From the NCBI GenBank assembly GCA_012961365.1, contig DTZN01000265.1, positions 1 through 5,422 on the forward strand: DNA of 5,422 nucleotides, written 5' to 3'. The position numbers and the translations under genes are program-made. Shown here in pieces: positions 1 through 5,422 of the stretch. Each line of letters starts with the position of its first letter. Within the stretch, counting starts at the first letter, position 1. A model generated the notes under the pieces. It searched no databases. It worked only from the letters and a program-made list of their open reading frames with translations, and was not told the origin of the DNA. Source of the stretch: Hydrogenothermaceae bacterium. Lineage in GTDB: Bacteria; Aquificota; Aquificia; Aquificales; Hydrogenothermaceae.

Positions 1-19
1 AAATTTACCGGTTGATAAA

Positions 20-250
20 ATGAAAAATTATTTTATATATATGGTTATATTTATCACGTCAAGCTTCTTTATAATTTCTTGTTCCCAAAAAACACAAGCG
101 GAAAAAACTTTAATCTTACAACCTATATGTAAACCTCAAAAAGAATATGAATTACTGAAAGACCCCATATTTGACTATCCTATAACTTACAAAGTAAAAA
201 AGAAAAAATGTATAATTGAATATGAGAAAAAAATGTATTTATATAGATAA
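20..250 (+). CDS. Small predicted lipoprotein of unknown function
   Basis: This gene encodes a 76-residue protein that I do not recognise. The N-terminus is a classic lipoprotein signal: Lys2, a hydrophobic stretch over residues 4-19, then a lipobox ending IISC with Cys21 as the predicted lipidated residue. The mature part is only about 56 residues. It is Lys/Glu/Tyr rich, has two further cysteines (Cys37 and Cys64) that could form a disulfide in the periplasm, and ends in a basic, tyrosine-rich tail. The frame stays open to the left edge of the window, but the ATG at 20 places the signal peptide correctly, so it is the preferred start. No Shine-Dalgarno is visible. The ATG overlaps a TGA in another frame (ATGA, 20-23), which hints at coupling to a gene upstream. 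It lies 3 nt before a FlgO-like gene and is probably co-transcribed with it. A role in the same envelope structure is a guess from context. Confidence 0.72.
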   Translation: MKNYFIYMVIFITSSFFIISCSQKTQAEKTLILQPICKPQKEYELLKDPIFDYPITYKVKKKKCIIEYEKKMYLYR

Positions 251-253
251 AAA

Positions 254-844
254 ATGAAAAAGTTAAATATTATTCTGTTTTTAGTTTTTAGCTTTTTATT
301 ATGTGTAAATGCAAAAGAACCAAGTAAAACATACGATAGGCAAATAGAAATAATACCATCGCAAACTCCAGAAGGTATTTTTAATTCCAGAATTATCCTA
401 CTAGCTGACCAACTGGAACAAAATTTAACTAAGAATGTAAAATGCTGTCCAATAGTTATAACAACCTTTGTAAGTTTAGATAATATAGAAAAAACAAGTC
501 ATTTAGGAAGGCTTATAAAAGAAAATTTACAACATGAGCTTTTAGTAAGAAGATGGAAGGTTTTAGATATAAGGCTTTCCAAAAACTTATATATAAATAA
601 AGATGGGGAGTTTATACTAAGCAGAAATATAAACAAACTAAAATTAAATAATGAAGTAAAAATAGAAAGTGTTTTAGTTGGAACATATTCCAAACTTGGA
701 GATTCTATAATAGTCAATGCTAAATTAATAAGAGTTTCTGATAATGCTATTGTTTCATCGGGACAAATAATTCTTCCTGCTGAATTATATGACATTGATT
801 TTTGTGGAAGTAGAGAAAATAAAGTAGAAATAATAGGAGAATGA
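254..844 (+). CDS. FlgO-like outer-membrane/periplasmic protein
   Basis: This 196-residue exported protein resembles the FlgO family, whose characterised Vibrio member is an outer-membrane protein needed for normal flagella and motility. Residues 1-20 form a signal peptide with a probable signal peptidase I site after VNA. Cys17 lies inside the hydrophobic part and lacks a good lipobox. The FlgO-like domain covers about residues 66-172. Its hallmarks are an opening strand with FVSLDN (72-77), the TSHLGRLIKENLQHEL helix (81-96), DIRLSKNLYINKDGEF followed by LSRNI (105-126), and SVLVGTYS (139-146) before a paired strand with the NAKLIR segment (155-160). A CC pair (64-65) and Cys184 are possible disulfide partners. 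It starts 3 nt after the preceding stop with no strong ribosome-binding site, and its own stop overlaps the next start as ATGA. Family assignment is from remembered conservation. A flagellar role here is inferred, since no other flagellar gene is in view. Confidence 0.78.
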   Translation: MKKLNIILFLVFSFLLCVNAKEPSKTYDRQIEIIPSQTPEGIFNSRIILLADQLEQNLTKNVKCCPIVITTFVSLDNIEKTSHLGRLIKENLQHELLVRRWKVLDIRLSKNLYINKDGEFILSRNINKLKLNNEVKIESVLVGTYSKLGDSIIVNAKLIRVSDNAIVSSGQIILPAELYDIDFCGSRENKVEIIGE

Positions 845-1356
845 AAACAATATACATCTTTTCTTTGCTTATTATTTTTACTAGCTGTTTTCATCAAACG
901 CCAGAGCAAGCTTTTTATAACACAGATTTTTCAAAAAATTTCGACAAAATATCAAAAGATTTTTGCAAATTTATAAATTACAGAAAAGTAATATTGACAG
1001 ATATAGTAAATTACAAAACATTAAAACCAACTCCTGCAGGAGAATTTTTAACAGAGTTTTTCAGAAATTCTTTAGTAAATAAGTGTAATACAAGTATATA
1101 CCAGATAGAAATAAGGAAAAAAATCAAAATAAATAATATTGGCACATCAGCATTTTCCAGAAATGTAAATGATATTAAAAACAAACAGTTAAAATCCACA
1201 TACTTAATAACAGGAACTTATTCAATGACAGATAATTTTGTTATAATTTTTGTAAGGTTAATAAATTTAAGAACAGGAAAAATTATTCTTAGTAAAACAA
1301 AAAAAATCAGATATTATATAAAAAACCCATTTACAAATGACCCATTTGATATATAA
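841..1356 (+). CDS. Diverged FlgO-like lipoprotein, paralogue of the preceding gene
   Basis: This 171-residue predicted lipoprotein has Lys2, a hydrophobic stretch (residues 4-14) and a lipobox ending FTSC, so Cys16 is the probable lipidated residue. Its body can be laid over the preceding FlgO-like protein in the same order: KVILTDIVNYKTL (49-61), an amphipathic helix with GEFLTEFFRNSLV (67-79), IYQIEIRKKIKINN (86-99), FSRNVNDI (105-112), then LITGTYS (122-128) and FVRLINLRTGKIILS (137-151). The GTYS and SRN(I/V)N landmarks are shared, and much of the rest has drifted. I infer an ancient tandem duplication with specialisation, one copy soluble or secreted and one lipid-anchored. The start overlaps the previous stop as ATGA. 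A GGAG at 836-839 ends only one base before the ATG, too close for a normal Shine-Dalgarno, so re-initiation is likely. Its 3' end overlaps truD by 20 nt. The function is unproven; FlgO-domain membership is likely but weaker than for the first copy. Confidence 0.72.
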   Translation: MKTIYIFSLLIIFTSCFHQTPEQAFYNTDFSKNFDKISKDFCKFINYRKVILTDIVNYKTLKPTPAGEFLTEFFRNSLVNKCNTSIYQIEIRKKIKINNIGTSAFSRNVNDIKNKQLKSTYLITGTYSMTDNFVIIFVRLINLRTGKIILSKTKKIRYYIKNPFTNDPFDI

Positions 1357-2509
1357 ACACTTAAAACAAAACCCTCAAGACTTTATAGTAAAAGAAGTTC
1401 TCCCTGATGACTTTTTAAAAAAAGAAGGTAGATTTGTAGTTTACAAATTAAAAAAGACAAATTTATCAACATTACAGGTGATTAGATATTTATCTAACAA
1501 ATTAAAAATACTTCCATCTCAAATAGGTTTTGCAGGATTAAAAGATAAATATGCAATTACAACTCAATATATAACAATACCTGAAGAATATAAACTAGAG
1601 GATTTTTGTTTAGGAAAAACTTCAAGAGGCTGGATTTATGTTAATGAAATTCTACAAAAAAAGCCTTCATTTTGTATAAAAAAAATTGGAAAAAGTGATA
1701 AGCCTCTTTCCCTTGGAGACAATAAAGGAAATATTTTCACAATAACTTTAAGGAGTATAAATAAAGACTTAGGAAGGAAAATTTATCAAAATTTAGAAAT
1801 AATAAGCAAATATGGTTTTGCAAATTATTTTGGAGAACAAAGATTTGGTAGTGTTAAAGCCAGAAATGATTTTATTTTTAAATATTTTTTAGAAGAAAAA
1901 ATAGAAAAAGGATTAAAAACATATTTTTCTATTAAATATTCATTGAAAAATTGGGGAAAATGGGAAGATTTTTATAAAGATATAAAATCAATAGCTGAAA
2001 GTTATGAAAAAGATTTAGTTTTAGGTTTGAAAAGGGGGCTTTCTTTTGAAAAAGCAGTCAGAATTCTACCAAAAAACATAAGATTGATGTTTAATTTTGC
2101 ATATCAATCGTTTTTATGGAATGAAACTCTTAGACTTTATATAGAACAAAAATATCCTTATAAAAGAGTAAGATTTATACATAATTGGAAATTAGGTTTT
2201 TATTTAGAAGTTTTTGATTTTGAGAAATTAAAAAATTTAAAGATTCCTTACACAGGAAAAAAGTTAAATTTTCCGGAAAAAGATTTGAAAAATGTCTTTA
2301 AACAGGTCCTAAAAAATTACAATGTAAAAGAAGAATGGTTCGAAAAGGAAGTTATAGGAATAAAAGCATTCACAGATGGAGAAAGAAATGCTATTTGCAT
2401 TCCCAAAAACATAAAAGTTATAAGTAAAGATAAAAATAAACTAAAAATAAGATTTTTTCTGAATAAAGGAAGTTATGCTACTGTATTTATTAGAAAATTA
2501 TTAATGTAA
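1337..2509 (+). CDS. truD: tRNA pseudouridine(13) synthase TruD
   Basis: This 390-residue cytoplasmic enzyme belongs to the TruD family, which isomerises U13 to pseudouridine in tRNA(Glu) in E. coli. The N-terminal DFIVKEVLPDD segment (15-25) is typical. The catalytic motif is GFAGLKDKYAITTQ (64-77), with Asp70 as the expected nucleophile, equivalent to E. coli Asp80. Other family landmarks are LGDNKGNIFTITLR (126-139), NYFGEQRFG (163-171), the helix with FAYQSFLWN (254-262), FTDGERNAICIP (345-356) and the C-terminal NKGSYATVFIRKLL (376-389). It is longer than the 349-residue E. coli enzyme, and no landmark is missing, so it should be active. The ATG at 1337 is chosen because it gives the usual short N-terminus. 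It lies inside the upstream lipoprotein gene and has no clear Shine-Dalgarno. A TTG at 1346 is an alternative start. It is the last gene of the plus-strand run and is followed at once by a terminator-like hairpin. Confidence 0.96.
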   Translation: MTHLIYKHLKQNPQDFIVKEVLPDDFLKKEGRFVVYKLKKTNLSTLQVIRYLSNKLKILPSQIGFAGLKDKYAITTQYITIPEEYKLEDFCLGKTSRGWIYVNEILQKKPSFCIKKIGKSDKPLSLGDNKGNIFTITLRSINKDLGRKIYQNLEIISKYGFANYFGEQRFGSVKARNDFIFKYFLEEKIEKGLKTYFSIKYSLKNWGKWEDFYKDIKSIAESYEKDLVLGLKRGLSFEKAVRILPKNIRLMFNFAYQSFLWNETLRLYIEQKYPYKRVRFIHNWKLGFYLEVFDFEKLKNLKIPYTGKKLNFPEKDLKNVFKQVLKNYNVKEEWFEKEVIGIKAFTDGERNAICIPKNIKVISKDKNKLKIRFFLNKGSYATVFIRKLLM

Positions 2510-2534
2510 AAGGGCAAAAGCCCTTTACGTTTTA
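2509..2534. terminator. Bidirectional intrinsic terminator between truD and the DUF5335 gene
   Basis: A perfect 7-bp stem, AAAGGGC (2509-2515) and GCCCTTT (2520-2526), encloses a four-base A loop. The left arm begins on the last base of the truD stop codon. On the plus strand it is followed by ACGTTTTAT, a short T tract. On the minus strand the hairpin is followed by one extra T and then an AT-rich run. The palindrome lies between two converging genes, which fits a shared terminator. The T tracts are short, so efficiency is uncertain. Confidence 0.72.
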
Positions 2535-2867
2535 TGAAGACGGTCTCAAAGAAATAATATGCTTTGTTCCATCCCATTGTATAACTTCTACCACTTTTAA
2601 ATCTCCATTTTCTTCATCTACATAAATTTCTGTAGGCTTATGTATTAAATGGTCGTGCCTTTCTGCTACTACCTCAAAATCGTCATCTTTAGTATCATAA
2701 GCAAGTCCAACTAATTTTTGCCACTGGGTTTCTACTTGGTCTCCAATTTCTGGATTTATAATTTCTATTTGAACTTCTTTTTTTGGAAATTGCCCATCTC
2801 TATATTTTTTGTCCCAATTTGAAAAGTAAGTTTCCCATTCCGATTTTTCCAATTTTCTAATTGCCAT
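2532..2867 (-). CDS. DUF5335 family protein
   Basis: This gene encodes a 111-residue acidic, soluble protein with no signal peptide or membrane segment. It resembles the DUF5335 family: an opening MAIRKLEKSEWETYF (1-15), a central GDQVETQWQKLVGLAYD (42-58), then DDFEVVAERHDHLIHKP (62-78) with the HDHLIH histidine cluster (71-76), IYVDEENGDLKVVEV (81-95) and a final basic strand. No biochemical role is established for the family that I know of. The alternating hydrophobic pattern suggests a small, mostly beta fold. The ATG at 2867 is chosen over an in-frame GTG at 2873, because GGAGG (2874-2878) lies 6 nt before the ATG and the GTG would sit on top of that site. It is transcribed alone, divergent from mutL and convergent with truD. 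The C-terminus matches usual family length. Confidence 0.85.
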   Translation of the reverse strand: MAIRKLEKSEWETYFSNWDKKYRDGQFPKKEVQIEIINPEIGDQVETQWQKLVGLAYDTKDDDFEVVAERHDHLIHKPTEIYVDEENGDLKVVEVIQWDGTKHIISLRPSS

Positions 2868-2873
2868 CTTCAC

Positions 2874-2878
2874 CCTCC
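2874..2878 (-). promoter_or_regulatory. Ribosome-binding site of the DUF5335 gene
   Basis: Read on the minus strand, GGAGG lies six bases before the ATG at 2867. It is the strongest Shine-Dalgarno in the window and decides the start codon, because the alternative GTG at 2873 directly abuts it. Confidence 0.85.
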
Positions 2879-2888
2879 ATTAATTTGT

Positions 2889-2919
2889 ATTATATCTATA
2901 TTGTATTAATATAAAACAA
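2889..2919 (-). promoter_or_regulatory. Probable sigma-70-type promoter for the DUF5335 gene
   Basis: On the minus strand a perfect -10 hexamer TATAAT occupies 2894-2889, preceded by a weak -35-like TTGTTT at 2919-2914 with a long 19-base spacer. The predicted transcript start near 2882 would leave a leader of about 15 bases containing the GGAGG site. The -10 match is good, but such hexamers are common by chance in DNA this AT-rich. Confidence 0.45.
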
Positions 2920-2993
2920 TTAATTTTTATTTCAATATAAAACCAAAAGAGGAACAAAAAATTTTCACTTATGTAATAGTTATATTTTTAAAT

Positions 2994-3021
2994 TTGCGTT
3001 TAGGTTATTTAGGATTAGATT
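2994..3021 (+). promoter_or_regulatory. Possible mutL promoter
   Basis: TTGCGT (2994-2999) and TAGATT (3016-3021) stand 16 bases apart upstream of mutL and could be -35 and -10 elements, giving a leader of roughly 35-40 bases. TAAAAT (3023-3028) and TATTAT (3033-3038) are competing -10 candidates without a good -35. The call rests mainly on the need for a promoter in this divergent gap. Confidence 0.25.
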
Positions 3022-3054
3022 TTAAAATAGAATATTATTTTAACTCTTAAATAA

Positions 3055-3060
3055 AGAGGA
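3055..3060 (+). promoter_or_regulatory. Ribosome-binding site that fixes the TTG start of mutL
   Basis: AGAGGA ends five bases before the TTG at 3066. It supports the unusual start codon, and the resulting N-terminus lines up residue for residue with E. coli MutL numbering (Glu29, Asn33). No in-frame ATG lies nearby. Confidence 0.8.
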
Positions 3061-3065
3061 ATATT

Positions 3066-4649
3066 TTGAAAATAAAACCTTTACCAGAAGAAGTAATAAA
3101 TAAAATTTCTGCTGGGGAAGTTGTTGAAAGACCAGCATCTGTTTTAAAAGAGCTAATAGAAAACTCTCTAGATGCAAATAGCAAAAAAATAGAAGTTTTT
3201 ATAGAAAAAGGAGGAAAAAAATTAATAAAAGTCAAAGATGATGGTGTAGGAATTTATCCAGATGATATGATTAACGCAGTTAAAAGATTTAACACAAGCA
3301 AAATTTCTTCTGCAGATGATTTGTTTGCACTTCAAAGTTATGGTTTTAGAGGAGAAGCATTATCAAGCATATCTGCTGTTTCAAAATTTAAATTAATATC
3401 TAGAACATTGGAAACTCCAACAGGAAACGAAATTTATATAGAAGGAGGAAAACTTCAATACTTTAGAGAAAGTGGTTCTCCTCTTGGAACAACTGTAGAA
3501 GTAAAAGAGTTATTTTTTAACATCCCTGCAAGACAAAAATTTTTAAAATCAGAAAAAACAGAACTTATTCATATATTAGATGTATTTTCTAAATATGCAT
3601 TTATCCACACAGACAAAAGCTTTTCTATACATATAGACGGAAAATTACTGTATAACTTTTACCCTTCAACCTTAAAAGAAAGACTTTTAAAAATAATTGG
3701 AAAAGAATTTGAAAAAGATTTTATAGAAATAGATTACGAAGGAACAATAGGAATCGTAAAGGGATATATAAATTTAGCCTCTGTTTATACAAAGAAAAAG
3801 TATATTTTTATTAACAAAAGACCTGTTAGAGACTTTATAATTCAAAATACTATCAAAGAGTTAATTGGAGATAAATTTTACATTTTATTTATAGATTTAC
3901 CATCTTATTTTGTTGATTTTAATGTTCACCCATCAAAACAAGAAGTAAAATTTGTAAAAGAAAGTTCTGTTATAAATTTAATAAAGTCTGCTTTAAATGA
4001 ATGTTTAAACATATTTAAGAAAAAAACTATTTCTTATAGTTATAAAGAAAATTTTGAAAGCCATTTAAAACAAACAACAAAAAAATATGAAACTTCAAAA
4101 TTTGAAATAATAGGACAAATAGAAGACACATTTTTAGTAGCCTATTATAATGAAGAAGTTTATTTTATTGACCAACATGTAGCCCATGAAAGAATTTTTT
4201 ATGAGCTTTTAATGAAAGAATATTTAGAAAAAGGAGAAATTCCTTCCCAAAAATTAATAACACCTGCAGTTTTAAAATTAACACCTGATGAAATTCAAAA
4301 ATTAAAAATACTAGAAAATAAATTAAACAAATATGGTTTTAGTTTTGAAATAGAAGATACAAAAGTTTTTTTAACAGGGATACCATACAATATGTCCCAA
4401 TTTTCAGCAGAAAACATAGTAAGAGATATTTTAGAAACAGGAAATTTAAATGCATCTGCAGAAGAAATATTTTCTCAAATGGCTTGTAAAATGTCAGTAA
4501 AAGCAGGAGATAAATTAGACAAAGAAAAAGCACATGCCCTTATAAAACAATGGTTAGAGACAGATAATCCCAATTTATGTCCCCATGGCAGACCTATTTA
4601 TTACAAAATTAGGCTAGAAGAAATTAAGAAAAAAGTTGGTCGCCTTTAA
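3066..4649 (+). CDS. mutL: DNA mismatch repair protein MutL, endonuclease type
   Basis: MutL links mismatch recognition by MutS to strand incision. This 527-residue protein has an N-terminal GHKL ATPase with ISAGEVVERPASVLKELIEN (14-33, general base Glu29 and Mg-binding Asn33), DDGVGI (58-63), RFNTSKI (75-81), YGFRGEALSSISAVS (92-106), GTTVEVKELFFNIPARQKFL (141-160), INKRPVRD (249-256) and NVHPSKQEVKF (286-296). A short linker (about 320-345) leads to the C-terminal dimerisation and nuclease domain. It carries the metal-binding motif DQHVAHERIFYE (369-380; consensus DQHA-x2-E-x4-E), MACK (472-475) and CPHGRP (505-510). It should therefore nick DNA itself, as in bacteria without MutH. Two departures from consensus are Val372 for Ala and RFNTSK for the usual RHATSK. 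It begins with TTG behind AGAGGA. It is shorter than E. coli MutL (615 residues), mainly in the linker. Its stop overlaps the convergent porin gene. No mutS is in the window. Confidence 0.97.
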   Translation: MKIKPLPEEVINKISAGEVVERPASVLKELIENSLDANSKKIEVFIEKGGKKLIKVKDDGVGIYPDDMINAVKRFNTSKISSADDLFALQSYGFRGEALSSISAVSKFKLISRTLETPTGNEIYIEGGKLQYFRESGSPLGTTVEVKELFFNIPARQKFLKSEKTELIHILDVFSKYAFIHTDKSFSIHIDGKLLYNFYPSTLKERLLKIIGKEFEKDFIEIDYEGTIGIVKGYINLASVYTKKKYIFINKRPVRDFIIQNTIKELIGDKFYILFIDLPSYFVDFNVHPSKQEVKFVKESSVINLIKSALNECLNIFKKKTISYSYKENFESHLKQTTKKYETSKFEIIGQIEDTFLVAYYNEEVYFIDQHVAHERIFYELLMKEYLEKGEIPSQKLITPAVLKLTPDEIQKLKILENKLNKYGFSFEIEDTKVFLTGIPYNMSQFSAENIVRDILETGNLNASAEEIFSQMACKMSVKAGDKLDKEKAHALIKQWLETDNPNLCPHGRPIYYKIRLEEIKKKVGRL

Positions 4650-5422
4650 TAAGATAAATACAATCTAGTTCCCAAAATAAAATCTTGATTTATTTCTTTC
4701 ATATATTGCAAATCTAAAGTAATTTCAATGTGTTTTTTAGGTTTCATTTCATAAAAAATTTCACATACATTAATATTATTTAAATAATTTTTACCATTTA
4801 CAAATCCATATGCAAATCCTAAAGAATCTTCACTAAAAATAATTTTAAATTTCTCAAAACCTAAAGAAAAAAATAAATTATAGTCTGTATTTGAATATCC
4901 TCCTCTAAAAAACATACCAAAATTTTCTTGCAAAGAATAATCTGAAGATATTCCAAATCCACTTTGATTAGTTTTTGTTGTTTTAAAACCAAAAATTCTT
5001 ATGCCATAAGTATCTTTTTCTTTTTCATATTGTGTTATAAAAACATTTTCAGAAGCAGGGGAATTATCCATAAAAATTGTAGATATATAATCCTGTTTTG
5101 TTATTTTATATCTTAAGTAAATCCCCAAATTATAAGATGGTAAAACTGCTATAGGATTATTAATAAAAACAGAATTTAAAAATTGGACATGTTCATCATT
5201 TGCATATTTGTTTACATCAATGAAAGCCGTTGAATCTATTAAACCTACTATTAATGCAAAATTATTAAATTCCTTTTGATAATAGAACTCCAGTAAATAT
5301 TTCCTACCTGTTTTATTTATATTTTTTAAATAACTTTCAAGGTCATCTCCTGTTGTGTAAATTGAATACCCTTTTTTATCTAATCTTGGAGTTATTCCAT
5401 CTCCAAATGTAATAGAAGTATT
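4646..5422 (-). CDS. OprB-like carbohydrate-selective porin, 5' end outside window
   Basis: The minus-strand frame stays open to the right edge, giving 258 C-terminal residues. The N-terminus and signal peptide are missing. A TTG at 5128 would yield a 160-residue product but is only an internal Leu codon. The fragment opens with GDGITPRLDKKG. It then has the OprB signature with GLIDSTAFID (60-69), NKYANDEHVQFLN (71-83) and NNPIAVLPSYNLGIYLRY (88-105). The rest alternates short amphipathic strands with glycine/asparagine turns, as in a beta barrel. LDLQYMKEINQDF (238-250) and the last strand GTRLYLSY end in an aromatic residue, the usual recognition signal for outer-membrane insertion by the BAM complex. 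OprB porins admit sugars in Pseudomonas, but the family is broad and the substrate here is unknown. Its stop codon lies in the TTAA shared with mutL. Confidence 0.85.
   Translation of the reverse strand, partial: NTSITFGDGITPRLDKKGYSIYTTGDDLESYLKNINKTGRKYLLEFYYQKEFNNFALIVGLIDSTAFIDVNKYANDEHVQFLNSVFINNPIAVLPSYNLGIYLRYKITKQDYISTIFMDNSPASENVFITQYEKEKDTYGIRIFGFKTTKTNQSGFGISSDYSLQENFGMFFRGGYSNTDYNLFFSLGFEKFKIIFSEDSLGFAYGFVNGKNYLNNINVCEIFYEMKPKKHIEITLDLQYMKEINQDFILGTRLYLSY

Noticed and set aside
1..23. Tail of a plus-strand gene at the left edge: one frame ends at TGA 13-15, another at TGA 21-23 in an ATGA overlap with the first lipoprotein gene
   Set aside because: Only four to six codons are visible and two frames are possible, so no product can be assigned; the overlap is only suggestive of an upstream gene.
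499..909. 136-codon minus-strand open frame
   Set aside because: It lies antisense to the two FlgO-like genes, whose signal peptides, domains and coupling are clear; its protein is Ser/Phe/Leu rich, as expected for the reverse of AT-rich coding DNA.
1011..1199. Short minus-strand open frame
   Set aside because: It is antisense to the second FlgO-like gene, with no ribosome-binding site or recognisable motif.
1405..1690. Runs of seven to eight A in truD that could cause slippage or frameshifting
   Set aside because: Such runs are everywhere in this AT-rich DNA, the reading frame is intact through all motifs, and no alternative product is apparent.
2947..2979. AGAGGAA followed by ATGTAATAG, resembling a minimal start-stop leader ORF before mutL
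   Set aside because: The spacing to the ATG is far too long for a Shine-Dalgarno, and a two-codon frame in AT-rich spacer DNA is expected by chance.
3047..3235. Short minus-strand open frame crossing the mutL start
   Set aside because: It is antisense to the conserved MutL ATPase motifs and has no protein features of its own.
4339..4533. Hydrophobic minus-strand open frame resembling a membrane peptide
   Set aside because: The Leu/Phe richness comes from reading Lys/Glu-rich MutL codons in reverse; it is antisense to the MutL nuclease domain.
1..5422. Search for CRISPR repeats, insertion-sequence ends, tRNA or rRNA genes
   Set aside because: I saw no regularly spaced repeats, transposase motifs, terminal inverted repeats or tRNA-like cloverleaf; the only non-coding gap of any size is 2868-3065.

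Overview
This is a very AT-rich, densely packed bacterial window. Its proteins are rich in Lys, Ile, Glu, Tyr and Phe, and it uses AGA and ATA codons heavily. FlgO-like envelope proteins, a TruD of about 390 residues, an endonuclease-type MutL, a DUF5335 protein and an OprB-type porin together suggest a low-GC Gram-negative thermophile. Aquificota, family Hydrogenothermaceae (the Sulfurihydrogenibium/Venenivibrio/Hydrogenothermus neighbourhood), is my best guess. This is inference from composition and gene content, not a sequence match. The outer-membrane porin and the lipoprotein signals do show a diderm envelope.

Layout. Bases 20-2509 form one plus-strand operon-like run with almost no spacing. 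It holds a 76-residue predicted lipoprotein, a secreted FlgO-like protein, a second diverged FlgO-like lipoprotein, and truD (tRNA pseudouridine-13 synthase). The last three are joined by a 4-nt ATGA overlap and a 20-nt overlap. The run probably starts left of the window, because no promoter or ribosome-binding site precedes the first gene. It ends at a 7-bp hairpin (2509-2526) that also serves the converging minus-strand gene, a DUF5335 protein (2532-2867). A 198-base AT-rich divergent intergenic region (2868-3065) separates that gene from mutL (3066-4649, TTG start). mutL converges on a minus-strand OprB-like porin gene that runs off the right edge (4646-5422). The two stop codons share the palindrome TTAA.

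How the genes work together. The three small envelope genes look like one module, possibly connected with the flagellar outer-membrane ring region if the FlgO assignment holds functionally. truD and mutL are housekeeping genes for tRNA modification and DNA repair. The porin and the DUF5335 gene appear unrelated to them. I find no CRISPR array, insertion sequence, tRNA, rRNA or clear riboswitch. The least ordinary part is the left third: two tandem, strongly diverged FlgO-domain paralogues behind an unrecognised small lipoprotein, translationally chained to a tRNA-modification gene.
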